The notes: generated from the letters alone by a model not told the origin. A DNA stretch of 64,000 nucleotides from Lacticigenium naphthae DSM 19658 (GCF_000425865.1 NZ_AUEG01000006.1:1-64000), one strand, 5' to 3'. Counted from the first letter of the stretch, positions 19,890 to 28,357 are shown. Numbers and translations are program-made.

Positions 19890-20122
19890 TCACTAGCAGA
19901 ATACAGGAGCCGCATATTCGGATGCCAACTGTTTAAGTAAAAGAGTTTCTGGTTTACTCAAAAAAAGTTGTTGGAGCTTGCGCGCTTCTTTTTTCTGGTT
20001 TAAACAGATCGGTCATGGACAAAGTCGAGCGATGATCTAGCTAAACTGAATGCCTAGTGTTCTATAAGCAGACAATGGGGAAGGTACTGCTTGAATGCAT
20101 GTACGACAATGAACTAGCACGA
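19890..20122. other. Spacer without a gene
   Basis: No start-ribosome-site pair or long frame is seen. A weak hairpin with AAAAAAG and CTTTTTT arms (about 19960-19994) may end the DUF1846 transcript. Confidence 0.4.
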
Positions 20123-20178
20123 AACAAAAAGAGCCCAGAAGAACAGTCGCCACCGTTCTTTCAGGCTTTTTTTGTTTG
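20123..20178 (+). terminator. Terminator hairpin
   Basis: AAACAAAAAGAGCC pairs with GGCTTTTTTTGTTT, with GAAGAAC/GTTCTT inside. It is 230 bp after the DUF1846 stop and strong enough to end read-through. Confidence 0.75.
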
Positions 20179-20562
20179 CTCCTGTCTGTCTTATCAGATC
20201 AGTGAGTAGACAGGACAATGACGATCGATTTGTTAGAGTTGGTGACTAAAATTACTCTTTCTTTCTGGGTGTTATTTTACGGTATAACAAGTGTGTTCTC
20301 CGCTGCATTCTGGGTTGGGCCAGTTAACTACAGCACAGTAAAAAAGGCATGTTCATTTGTTTTCAACTATTTTGATCAGTCAGCTCATCAGCACTGAAAG
20401 CGTGGTCGTTTCGTGAGAAAGATCGATCCGCTGAACGGAAAAAGCTGTATTTTTCTCGCGGGAGAACAGTATGCTTGCGCGCTAAAGAGAGGCTGCTTTT
20501 TTAACCCAACAAAGGATTCAGAGCTTCTTTTTGACGGGACGATTTTCCAATGATTCAGCTGT
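20179..20562. other. Gene-free, possibly decayed stretch
   Basis: Contains the inverted repeat TCCTGTCT/AGACAGGA (about 20184-20216), but no credible coding frame on either strand. It is downstream of the ComK-like gene. Confidence 0.4.
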
Positions 20563-21507
20563 CTAATCCGACTGTTTGCGCGTCTCTTTAGGATCATCCT
20601 TCATCAATTTAGATGGACTAGAGTATTTGAAATAGTCCATTACTTCTGCTATATACGGGTTTTCACTACCAAATACCTTTGTCAGTATTTCTTGCAACTT
20701 AAAGTATTGGAGGTAGGTCATCAGTTCAAATAAATTAAACTTCTTCTGTGCATGTTCTGATTCAGCTAAATAGAGATGAATGATATTTTGCTGGACACTT
20801 TTTAACGGTTGACTATACCATTCAAAATATTCTATCCAGGAACAAGCTACACATTTTTGAGCATAGTACAAATCAGCAACCCGCTGTACTTGTTTCGAAA
20901 ACTGTTCCTTTTTTACAGGCAACTCCAACGTATACACGTTCCGCAGATTTAACTGGGTCACACCCTTCTTCGTCGGACTGGACGCCGATACGACGTGGTG
21001 CATCGCATACCAACTGGCTGAACCGCGACTCGCACCTTTATTGGGAACAAACATCGTTTCCCCGAGCACATAGGGACAACGCTGCGTCAATCCAAGACTT
21101 TTTCCCATCCATTGAACCACCTCATACGAACATTTCTTTACAGAAAAGTAGCGCTTTAATAAGGAGGAAGTTTTCTCCAGCGTCTTGATCGGAAGCTGGT
21201 GCAATTGAAAAATCAGTGTATTATATTTGCACGAAGAAACAGTCGATAAATCCAATAAATAGACCGTTTCCTCATTGATCAGAAACTGATTGTGTTCCAA
21301 CGCCACAGCCAAATAATCCGGCACGGATCGTTCATTGATCACTGAATGCTCCGGCTGAACAGACCGTGTCCCATTCAACCGGTAAACAAAAGGTGAAGAC
21401 GGGTACGCTTGCACCACCTCTGCCACACAATCACTCGTAAGCTGAAAGTTCTGCTGTTGCGCAAGCAAATACCCTCTACCTTGTTCCTTTAAAAAATCTT
21501 GATCCAC
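20563..21507 (-). CDS. ComK-like competence regulator with extra C-terminal region
   Basis: A 314-residue soluble protein. Residues about 75-245 follow the ComK pattern: VYLLDLS strand, a SYEVV segment, then LGETMFVPNKGASRGSASWY, matching the ComK stretch that ends IFLFPT, then a strand pair ending YTLELPVKKEQFSKQVQRVADLY, like the B. subtilis MELPISYNSFENQVYRTA. ComK turns on DNA-uptake genes. The protein is about 120 residues longer than the Bacillus one, with an N-terminal extension and a helical C-terminal tail. It is divergent from a ComX-like sigma factor, strengthening the call. Recognition is by eye, so moderate certainty. Confidence 0.66.
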   Translation of the reverse strand: MDQDFLKEQGRGYLLAQQQNFQLTSDCVAEVVQAYPSSPFVYRLNGTRSVQPEHSVINERSVPDYLAVALEHNQFLINEETVYLLDLSTVSSCKYNTLIFQLHQLPIKTLEKTSSLLKRYFSVKKCSYEVVQWMGKSLGLTQRCPYVLGETMFVPNKGASRGSASWYAMHHVVSASSPTKKGVTQLNLRNVYTLELPVKKEQFSKQVQRVADLYYAQKCVACSWIEYFEWYSQPLKSVQQNIIHLYLAESEHAQKKFNLFELMTYLQYFKLQEILTKVFGSENPYIAEVMDYFKYSSPSKLMKDDPKETRKQSD

Positions 21508-21973
21508 ACAATTCCACCTCTCTTGATTTAATCACACAACTCCACATGATTGTAACCGCTAACAAAGACGTTCGGTAGGCCTTTGTGAAGATTCATCTTA
21601 ATTTTTAATGAGTGCATTTTCTTTTTTTGAAATAAACCCACCCACTGTGCGCTAAAAAAATTGACCTTAGAAAAGAAAAGGAGTGTTCGTATAAATAATG
21701 GCTAGATTTGTTTCAGAATGACTGAGCAGTTACCATGATTTTGTACGATTTTAACAATGGACTTCGACACCCTTTTCTCATGTAAATGCCATATAAAAAA
21801 ATAAAAGGGAGCAGGATAAAAATAAAAAATGAAAAAGAGATGAAAAAACGTATATAGATAGAATGGATCCAGGTATTTTCAGGATACTTTTGCGATGGTG
21901 AACAAAAGTATAGCGTGTGTTACCGGTCAATGACCATTCGAAGAAATCATTTCCAGTCGCTAAGCTAGGAGTG
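21508..21973. other. Divergent intergenic region of the candidate competence island
   Basis: About 470 bp between the ComK-like and sigma genes, very A-rich around 21790-21855. I looked for AAAA-N5-TTTT ComK boxes and found no convincing pair. No small peptide gene with a ribosome site is convincing. Confidence 0.45.
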
Positions 21974-21987
21974 TACAAGGCCTTGTA
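21974..21987. promoter_or_regulatory. Perfect 14-bp palindrome ahead of the sigma gene
   Basis: TACAAGGCCTTGTA, 28 bp before the start codon. It could be an operator or a small 5' hairpin limiting translation. Confidence 0.45.
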
Positions 21988-22014
21988 ACAGTAGTGAGAA
22001 GGAAGCGAACGAAG

Positions 22015-22587
22015 ATGAGTGCAGGAACAAGGAACAAGAAAAAAAGATCCTTACCCTTAGAAATGGAACAAGAATTTTTCGCTCAATACAAAGGGATCAT
22101 CGTATCTATATTAAGAAAACGAGGCATCTTTTCTTTCCGATCTGATTACGATGATTATTTTCAAAATGGCTCGATCAAATTAGTCGAAGCCTATGAACAA
22201 TTTCCATTGTCTTTTGAAGAGGAGGCCGAATGGTATCAGTTCGTCGGGTATGCTTATCGAAAAATCGACTGGTATATCGTTGACTGCTTGCGAAAAGATT
22301 GGAAAAAATCAGTACAAGAACAAGCCCTACCGGAGTTCTTCGAAGAAACGGAACCGACTTCAGAAAAATCTATGGAAGAACGGATCTTAGAAGAAGAATG
22401 GCTGCAAGGTTTATTAGCTTTATTGACACCCAGAGAAAGAAATTATGTGGTGGATACTGTGATCGAGCAACTATCTGCCAGCGAGATCGCCAAAAAGCAT
22501 CACGTGAGCAGAAAAACGGTGTATGTATGGAGAAAACAAGTGGCTAAAAAGCTGGCTCATTTACAAACGTGCGCCAATCAACACTAA
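22015..22587 (+). CDS. Sigma-70 family factor, ComX/SigH-like
   Basis: A 190-residue sigma factor with region 2 (FAQYKGIIVSILRKRG, then DYDDYFQNGSIKLVEAYEQF and YAYRKIDWYIVDCLRKDWK, about residues 20-100) and region 4 (LTPRERNYVVDTVIEQLSA with helix-turn-helix ASEIAKKHHVSRKTVYVWRK, about 135-180). Size and pattern match the SigH/ComX group that drives late competence genes in Lactobacillales. GTG 21994 is in frame but lacks a nearby ribosome site; GAAGGAAG serves ATG 22015. Followed 42 bp later by an amidase gene, presumably co-transcribed. Confidence 0.78.
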   Translation: MSAGTRNKKKRSLPLEMEQEFFAQYKGIIVSILRKRGIFSFRSDYDDYFQNGSIKLVEAYEQFPLSFEEEAEWYQFVGYAYRKIDWYIVDCLRKDWKKSVQEQALPEFFEETEPTSEKSMEERILEEEWLQGLLALLTPRERNYVVDTVIEQLSASEIAKKHHVSRKTVYVWRKQVAKKLAHLQTCANQH

Positions 22588-22629
22588 GTAGGACACGAAA
22601 CCATAGTCTAAAGAAAAGAGGAGAAAAAA

Positions 22630-23313
22630 ATGAAATCGATCATGATCGATCCGGGACACGGAGGCTCAGATTCGGGTGCAACAGCTTGGGGAATTGCAGA
22701 AAAAGAGTGGAATTTAAAAATGAGTCTGTATCAATTCAAACGGTTGAAAGAAATGGGGGCTAGTGTGAGTTTGACACGGTCACAGGACCAAACCCTAGAG
22801 CCGAATCGGCGTGCAGCACTGATTCGAAATCGCTATGATTATTGCATCAGTAACCATTTCAACGCCTACAATGGATCTGTAAGAGGGATCGAAACGATTC
22901 ATTCGCATTATGCTAAACCAGCATTGGCACAAGCACTTGCCCGTGGTTTACAAGAGGCGACTGGACTGCCCATCCGCAGAGTGTTCGATCGCAAAATGCA
23001 GTCGGGAGAAGACTATTATTTCATGCACCGAAAAACAGGGACCACCCAAGTCGTCATCATCGAATACGGATTCTTGGATCATTCAGAGGATGTTGGATTT
23101 TATTCACAGGAAGAAAATTTTTATTCAGCTGCAGAAGCAGTGATCAAAGTGCTGTGTTTGTATCTAGGAATTAGATACACAGAGAAAGACAATACAAAAT
23201 CGTATCCGAAAAAATTGTATCGAGTCCAAGTTGGAGCTTATGGAACGAAAACGGCCGCGTTGAAAATCGCGGAAGAATTGAAAGAGAAAGGGTATGAGAC
23301 AGTGATTAAATAG
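22630..23313 (+). CDS. N-acetylmuramoyl-L-alanine amidase (Amidase_3) with SPOR domain
   Basis: A 227-residue zinc amidase that cuts the bond between MurNAc and L-alanine. Zinc ligands: His in MIDPGHGGSDSG (about residue 9), Glu in IAEKEWN (about 24) and His in ISNHFNAY (about 79); catalytic Glu in VVIIEYGFLDH (about 144). Residues about 190-227 (YRVQVGAYGTKTAALKIAEELKEKGYETVI) form a single SPOR peptidoglycan-binding unit. There is no signal peptide, as with some phage lysins and competence-linked murein hydrolases. AGAGGAG precedes the ATG. Operon position behind the sigma factor suggests a fratricin-like role (inference). Confidence 0.87.
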   Translation: MKSIMIDPGHGGSDSGATAWGIAEKEWNLKMSLYQFKRLKEMGASVSLTRSQDQTLEPNRRAALIRNRYDYCISNHFNAYNGSVRGIETIHSHYAKPALAQALARGLQEATGLPIRRVFDRKMQSGEDYYFMHRKTGTTQVVIIEYGFLDHSEDVGFYSQEENFYSAAEAVIKVLCLYLGIRYTEKDNTKSYPKKLYRVQVGAYGTKTAALKIAEELKEKGYETVIK

Positions 23314-23330
23314 CACTAAGTAAGCAATGT

Positions 23331-23379
23331 GAAAAAACTCCTTTTAGGTATACCATTTTACTTTGGAGGAGCTTTTTCT
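23331..23379 (+). terminator. Terminator of sigma-amidase operon
   Basis: GAAAAAACTCCT pairs with AGGAGCTTTTTC (one mismatch) across a long loop, followed by T-rich sequence, 18 bp after the amidase stop. Confidence 0.65.
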
Positions 23380-23440
23380 CTTTGAATGTAAAATTTGTGT
23401 GACAAGATTTCAACACTCTCCATTAAATTCAGAAACAGAC

Positions 23441-23556
23441 TGGACGAAACGAGTTCTTATTGTTATATTAGATACACATAGAGAAATTATTGTCTGGTTA
23501 TCAGACGCCCATAACCATTTCTGCACATCTGTCATCTCCAGACAGGTGTGTTTTTT
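23441..23556 (+). ncRNA. Candidate small RNA with hairpin, loop pairing and terminator
   Basis: TGGACG-N17-TATATT (23441-23469) would start a transcript near 23476. It holds GTCTG-GTTAT-CAGAC (about 23492-23506), whose loop GTTAT is complementary to ATAAC at about 23511, a possible pseudoknot. It ends in the terminator CACATCTGTC/GACAGGTGTG with T6 (23524-23556). No reading frame with a ribosome site lies inside. Alternatively it is a leader of crtP ending early by attenuation. Confidence 0.45.
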
Positions 23557-23734
23557 CATGCATAAATCGGAGCGCTTTCATAAATAGGCTATCAAACCGT
23601 ACCATTTACATAAAAGATAGTGAAAAAGGCTCTAGCTCCGGATAATTTCCTGCACCTTATGAATACCTGAACCGTTCTCAAGTATGCTATAGTAAAATTA
23701 GTAAAGTCTAAAGGGTGAAAGGAGCGTCACGTAT

Positions 23735-25225
23735 ATGAAGAAATCAGTAACAGTTATCGGTGGAGGCTTAGGCGGTTTGTCTGCTGCAGTATCCTTAGCT
23801 CAAGAAGGGTATAGCGTTGAAGTGTATGAACAGAATGAGCACTTGGGCGGGAAGTTGAACCGCCTTGAAAAAGGTGGTTTCGGCTTTGATTTGGGCCCAT
23901 CCATTTTAACAATGCCATGGATTTTTGAAGGGTTGTTTGAAAATAGCGGGAAAGAAATGGAAGAATATATTCCCCTTCAACGCCTAGAAACAGAAAGGCG
24001 CTCCTTTTTCTCAGACGGGACAGTCCTTGATTTAATGGGTGATTTAGAAAAAATGCACAAAGTAAATCCTAATTTAAGCACTTCCGACATGAATGAATAC
24101 CAAGAGTTATTGATGTATTCTCGTGGATTGTATGAATTGGCTGAAAAAGGATATTTTGATAAAGGAATCGATACAACTTGGGAAGTGTTCAAAGAACACG
24201 GGATGATAGGGAGCTTGAAAGGCTTTGATAGCTTTTTGACGATGCAAGAAGCTATTAATGAGCGCATTTCCAATTCGCACTTTCAAGATATGCTCGGCTA
24301 CTTCATCAACTATGTAGGATCTTCTTCATATGCTGCACCAGCTATTTTAAATATGCTGATCTATATGCATCATGAACAAGGAGCTTGGTACGTTCCAGGT
24401 GGAATGCACCATATTGCCGAAGGAATCGTTCGTTTAGCCAAAGAAATCGGCGTCACGTTCCATACCGGTTCCAAAGTCGTAAAGATGGAAGAAGAAGATG
24501 ACTTGATCACCGCTATCGTTCTAGCCGATGGAACGAAGGTCACTTCCGATCTATATGTCTCCAACATGGAAGTGATCCCCGTGTATGAGCAATTACTTAA
24601 AGAAGACAAAAAATATACAGAAAAATTGACAGAAAAATTTGAACCGGCAGCGTCTGGTTTGGTCCTCTTTTTAGGCGTCAAAAAAGAGTATCCACAACTA
24701 GCCCACCACAACTTCTTTTTCTCCAATGATTCCAAAACGAACTTTGAAACCATCTTTCAAAAGAAACAATTGCCGGAAGATCCGACCATCTATTTAGTGA
24801 ATGTCAATAAAACAGATCCGGGTCAAGGCTTGCCCGGACACGAAAACATTAAAATATTGGCGCCTGTCCCGTATATCCAGGATGACCCATTTACCCAAAA
24901 AGACTATGAAGACCTACGCGAGCGTATATTGGTCAAATTAGAGCGGATGGGACTGGACGGGCTACGTGACAATATTGTGGTGGAAGATATGTGGATGCCA
25001 CAGGATATCAAAGAGAATTACAGTTCTTATCGGGGCGCACTGTATGGTACCGTTTCGGATAAAAAGAAAAATCATGGTTTCAAACATCCGAAAACGAGCG
25101 AAAAATATGACAATTTATATTTTGTGGGCGGGACAGTTAATCCAGGAGGCAGTATGGCGATGGTAACGCTCAGTGGTCAGCAAGTCCGGGATAAAATCGT
25201 AGAAAGGGAGGAAAACGAAAAATGA
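23735..25225 (+). CDS. crtP: Diaponeurosporene oxygenase (CrtP/CrtNb-type)
   Basis: A 496-residue FAD amine-oxidase/desaturase-fold enzyme. The Rossmann FAD motif VIGGGLGGLSAAVSLAQEG sits at residues 7-25, then GFDLGPSILTMPWIFE, GYFINYVGSSSYAAPAILNM, and C-terminal NLYFVGGTVNPGGSMAMVTLSGQQV. These match the S. aureus CrtP pattern (oxidation of the terminal methyl of 4,4'-diaponeurosporene to an aldehyde) more closely than CrtN desaturase. The aldehyde dehydrogenase gene overlapping by 4 bp supports this. The synthase CrtM and desaturase CrtN are not in the window. GAAAGGAG precedes the ATG. Confidence 0.85.
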   Translation: MKKSVTVIGGGLGGLSAAVSLAQEGYSVEVYEQNEHLGGKLNRLEKGGFGFDLGPSILTMPWIFEGLFENSGKEMEEYIPLQRLETERRSFFSDGTVLDLMGDLEKMHKVNPNLSTSDMNEYQELLMYSRGLYELAEKGYFDKGIDTTWEVFKEHGMIGSLKGFDSFLTMQEAINERISNSHFQDMLGYFINYVGSSSYAAPAILNMLIYMHHEQGAWYVPGGMHHIAEGIVRLAKEIGVTFHTGSKVVKMEEEDDLITAIVLADGTKVTSDLYVSNMEVIPVYEQLLKEDKKYTEKLTEKFEPAASGLVLFLGVKKEYPQLAHHNFFFSNDSKTNFETIFQKKQLPEDPTIYLVNVNKTDPGQGLPGHENIKILAPVPYIQDDPFTQKDYEDLRERILVKLERMGLDGLRDNIVVEDMWMPQDIKENYSSYRGALYGTVSDKKKNHGFKHPKTSEKYDNLYFVGGTVNPGGSMAMVTLSGQQVRDKIVEREENEK

Positions 25226-26625
25226 GTAGAGTAACTGAAGATAAAAATAAATGGGTCAGCATTCAACATGCGCAAAAAGAAAGTGTGCAATTGCGACGTG
25301 GGAACGGCATCGGTGAGCGCATTGAGAAGTTAGACCGGCTAAAATATTTATTGGAACAACACGAAGAAGAATGGTTTGAAGCATTGTATGCAGATTTAGG
25401 AAATTCAGCCATCGAGGTCTATGCTTCTGAGCTGGCGACGACACTCAATGAAATCGACCATGTGAAAAAGAATTTAAGAAACTGGATGACAGCTGAAAAA
25501 AAGGTGACTTATTCGGTCATGGGGGAAGTTGAACGATCCATTCTGCGCAGGCCATATGGTTCTGTTCTGATCATCAGCCCGTGGAATTATCCGTTACAGT
25601 TGACAGTGGTCCCCCTTATTGGAGCCATTGCCGCTGGGAACCGCTGCTTTGTGAAACCCTCTGAAAAATCTCAAGCGGTGAGTCATTTGCTAAACAAATT
25701 GATCACACGCTACTTTGATCCGGAAGAAATCACTGTAGTGGAAGGCGAAGCCGAAACAGCCAAAGCTTTATTGGAATTGCAATGGGATTATATCTTCTTT
25801 ACGGGAAGTCCGAGTGTGGGACAAAAAGTATACGAAGCTGCCAGTAAGTTTATCACCCCGGTCACGCTTGAATTAGGTGGGAAAAACCCGTGTATCGTAG
25901 ACGAAACGAATTGCACACGTGGATCGGTCGAAAAAATCATCTGGGGAAAATTTTTAAATGCCGGTCAAACTTGTATCGCCCCCGATACGATTTATGTACA
26001 AGAGACCGTTCAAGAAGAATTTAAACGCTTAGCCATTGAAACGATCCGCACATTTTATGGACGAGAACCGGAAGAAAGTGAACACTACAGTCGCTTGATC
26101 GATCAGAAGCAACTGGATAAAATGCGCGACCATTTGACCCAAGGGAGAATCGTCTACGGAGGCAGAAGTAACGAAGAAACAGGATACTTTGAACCCACGT
26201 TGATGGAGAAAATCGAAAAAGATTCTGCGCTCGCTACAGAAGAAATATTCGGACCGATTTTACCGATCGTCCCGTATTACTCGCTGCGTCTACTCCTTGA
26301 GCAGTTGCAGCAACAAGAAGCGCCATTGGTTACGTATTTCTTTACCAAACAGACAAGTCGGATCGAAAAAGTCGAGCAGGCAATGAAGACGGGTGCTGTA
26401 TTAGTCAATCAAGTGCTTTTGCATGTGGCCGATCCCAATATCCCGTTTGGTGGAGTAGGGAGAAGTGGCTTAGGGAGTTATCATGGACGGTACAGTTATG
26501 AAACATTCACGTATGAAAAAGTACTGTATCATCAGACCGCAGATTATGCCAATAGGCTACTGTTTCCGCCGTATTCATCCGGTGCTTTGAATGGACTAAA
26601 ATCCGGACGGAACTGGCTGACATAA
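25222..26625 (+). CDS. Aldehyde dehydrogenase, diaponeurosporenal type
   Basis: A 467-residue class 3-like NAD(P) aldehyde dehydrogenase. SPWNYPLQL and FTGSPSVGQKVYEAA line the coenzyme site, general base Glu in TLELGGKNPC (about residue 216), catalytic Cys in AGQTCIAPD (about 250), and EEIFGPILPI. Overlap with crtP (ATGA) points to oxidation of the carotenoid aldehyde to 4,4'-diaponeurosporenoic acid, as AldH does in staphylococci; a hydrophobic C-terminus (FPPYSSGALNGLKS) fits the membrane-associated class. General fatty-aldehyde use is the alternative. Confidence 0.85.
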   Translation: MSRVTEDKNKWVSIQHAQKESVQLRRGNGIGERIEKLDRLKYLLEQHEEEWFEALYADLGNSAIEVYASELATTLNEIDHVKKNLRNWMTAEKKVTYSVMGEVERSILRRPYGSVLIISPWNYPLQLTVVPLIGAIAAGNRCFVKPSEKSQAVSHLLNKLITRYFDPEEITVVEGEAETAKALLELQWDYIFFTGSPSVGQKVYEAASKFITPVTLELGGKNPCIVDETNCTRGSVEKIIWGKFLNAGQTCIAPDTIYVQETVQEEFKRLAIETIRTFYGREPEESEHYSRLIDQKQLDKMRDHLTQGRIVYGGRSNEETGYFEPTLMEKIEKDSALATEEIFGPILPIVPYYSLRLLLEQLQQQEAPLVTYFFTKQTSRIEKVEQAMKTGAVLVNQVLLHVADPNIPFGGVGRSGLGSYHGRYSYETFTYEKVLYHQTADYANRLLFPPYSSGALNGLKSGRNWLT

Positions 26626-26634
26626 AAATAAGGG

Positions 26635-26673
26635 AAGAGTTGAGTTGCAACTGAAAAGCTCAGCTCTTTTTTT
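26635..26673 (+). terminator. Terminator of crtP-aldH operon
   Basis: AAGAG-T-TGAG pairs with CTCA-G-CTCTT, followed by T7. Confidence 0.8.
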
Positions 26674-26677
26674 AATG

Positions 26678-26701
26678 AAAGAAATGCCGAGCATTTCTTT
26701 T
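26678..26701. terminator. Second hairpin, back-to-back terminator
   Basis: AAAGAAATGC-CGA-GCATTTCTTT is a perfect 10-bp stem with short A/T tails on both strands. Confidence 0.6.
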
Positions 26702-26727
26702 CGATAGTCTGTAGAGCAGTCAGCAGG

Positions 26728-26762
26728 AACTTTGCCGGATTTCTCTTCGATCCGGCAAAGTT
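26728..26762. repeat. Flanking hairpin of the 102-bp array (left)
   Basis: AACTTTGCCGGAT pairs with ATCCGGCAAAGTT. A related hairpin, GCCAGAT/ATCTGGC, closes the other side of the array at about 27298-27320. Confidence 0.75.
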
Positions 26763-26794
26763 TACCTATAGTTGCTTTTCAAACTTTTCAATAA

Positions 26795-27280
26795 ATAAGT
26801 CGATCGGTACACTTTATAAGAAAATCCGGTTGAAGTTGCCGGAATCATATCCGTTCGAGCAACTTCAGACAGCATTTCGTTTGAAGTGTCCAGTAAGAGT
26901 GTCGATCGGTTAACTTTGTAAGAAAATCGGGTTGAAGTTGCCGGAATCATATCCGTTCGAGCAACTTCAGACAGTATTTCGCTTGAAGTGTCCAGTAAGA
27001 GTGTCAATCGGTTAACTTTATAAGAATATCGGGTTGAAGTTGCCGGAATCATATCCGTTCGAGCAACTTCAGACAGCATTTCGCTTGAAGTGTCCAGTAA
27101 GAGTGTCGATTGGTTAACTTTATAAGAATATCGGGTTGAAGTTGCCAGAATCACATCCGTTCGAGCAACTTCAGACAGTATTTCGCTTGAAGTGTCCAGT
27201 AAGAGTGTCGATCGGTTAACTTTATAAGAAAATCCGGTTGAAGTTGCGGGAATCATATCCGTTCGAGCAACTTCAGACAC
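26795..27280. repeat. 102-bp tandem repeat, about 4.8 units
   Basis: The word TGAAGTTGC recurs at 26831, 26933, 27035, 27137 and 27239, in steps of exactly 102. In each unit it pairs with GCAACTTCA 19 nt on, a 9-bp inverted repeat. The rest of the unit (GACAGCATTTCGCTTGAAG, TAAGAGTGTCGATCGGTTAAC) is 85-95% alike between copies. Because 102 is divisible by three, a 172-codon minus frame stays open, but it lacks gene-like signals. Confidence 0.95.
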
Positions 27281-27363
27281 CTACTTGGTCAAAAGTCGCC
27301 AGATCCCTCTTCAATCTGGCAAAGGAACTTTTTGAAGCGGCTTTAGCAAACACTATCTCCATA

Positions 27364-27602
27364 AAAAGAAAGAGGATGGGACAAAAGTCCCAGCCTCTAA
27401 TCATTTTTCAAACGTTACTTTCTAAAACGTGCTCCAAAAAACAGACCCGACAGCCACTTCACGAACACTCTTCGATAGTCTACGACTATCTTTCGAGTAT
27501 CCGCTCCAGTTGCTGTATCCGTTGACACTTTAGTGGCTTACGGATACAGTAACTGGAGCTCTATTCGGGTCTGAACGTTTTTTGTCCCACCCTGTTTCTT
27601 TT
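27364..27602. mobile_element. MITE-like element with 23-bp terminal inverted repeats
   Basis: The ends AAAAGAAAGAGGATGGGACA(AAA) at 27364 and its inverted partner ending at 27602 match at 21 of 23 positions. Inside, CAGACCCG/CGGGTCTG (27442, 27566) and an 18-bp stem CTCCAGTTGCTGTATCCG (27504-27521 with 27541-27558) are nested, so the whole element can fold into one cruciform. The left end also makes its own hairpin with GTCCCAGCCTC. It has no reading frame and overlaps the stop codon of the phosphatase gene. GGGTGGGACAAA-type ends are familiar from Firmicute intergenic repeats. Confidence 0.7.
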
Positions 27603-28224
27603 AATTTAAATGACTCGTATCGTTCCAAGTGTCCACCGAATAGTGATCATTATCAAAATGAAGAATAGATATACTCGTATTATCCAATGGTTCAAAAGAA
27701 CGAAAAGCACTGATGGGTTTACCTAGAAGTGAAAGCATCGTACACGTTGTCGTGATGCTGTGTCCAACAAACAATAAATTTTCATTTGGGAATTGTTCTT
27801 GCGCTTTTTGGATGGCAGTCACGCCTCTAGAAGCCAAGCTTTCATATGTCTCAGCTTGGATCGTTCGGGGATCGTATTTCTCGGGCTGGTTTCTCAAGTG
27901 ATGAAACAATTGTGGATAATCTACTTCTAAATCAGGCATATATTTTCCTTCCCAGGTGCCATAATGCATTTCTTTCCACTCATCCACTGTCTGTAGTTCA
28001 TGTATATGTGTAAATGCTTCTGTAATATGACGAGCAGTATCCAGCGCACGTATTTGAGGGCTAACAAAAACATAGCGCAAGTTTTCTTTTTTTAAGCGGA
28101 TACCCGTCTTTTTTGCTTCAACAATACTCTCGAGTAGAAGAGGAGAGTCTACACTGCCTCCTTGAACTTTTTTCGCAGCATTGAATTCGGTTTTTCCGTG
28201 ACGAACAAAGAATATTTTTGACAT
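27601..28224 (-). CDS. Histidine phosphatase family protein
   Basis: A 207-residue phosphoglycerate-mutase-fold enzyme with the phosphohistidine motif FVRHGKTEFN (residues 5-14), second Arg in SPQIRALDTA (about 57), Glu in EMHYGTWEG (about 86) and second His in LFVGHSITTT (about 152). Members include PhoE, GpmB-like and cobalamin phosphatases; the substrate is unknown. AAAGGAG is 8 nt before the ATG. Its stop codon lies in the terminal repeat of the MITE-like element, so the element inserted at or very close to the gene end. Confidence 0.85.
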   Translation of the reverse strand: MSKIFFVRHGKTEFNAAKKVQGGSVDSPLLLESIVEAKKTGIRLKKENLRYVFVSPQIRALDTARHITEAFTHIHELQTVDEWKEMHYGTWEGKYMPDLEVDYPQLFHHLRNQPEKYDPRTIQAETYESLASRGVTAIQKAQEQFPNENLLFVGHSITTTCTMLSLLGKPISAFRSFEPLDNTSISILHFDNDHYSVDTWNDTSHLN

Positions 28225-28357
28225 AGGCAGTACTCCTTTGAATCTATTGTTGGTAGGAAAGCTTACTTTTCAATACATAGTATAGCATAATCCTCTAATG
28301 CAAAAAAAATAGGTAGCGGTAACACTGAAAGTTTCTTGAGAATTTCATGAGAGAGGA

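Noticed and set aside
26762-27280. 172-codon minus-strand frame with 34-residue repeats
   Set aside because: It is a by-product of a 102-bp tandem repeat whose period is divisible by three; there is no convincing start or ribosome site, and other frames are similarly periodic.
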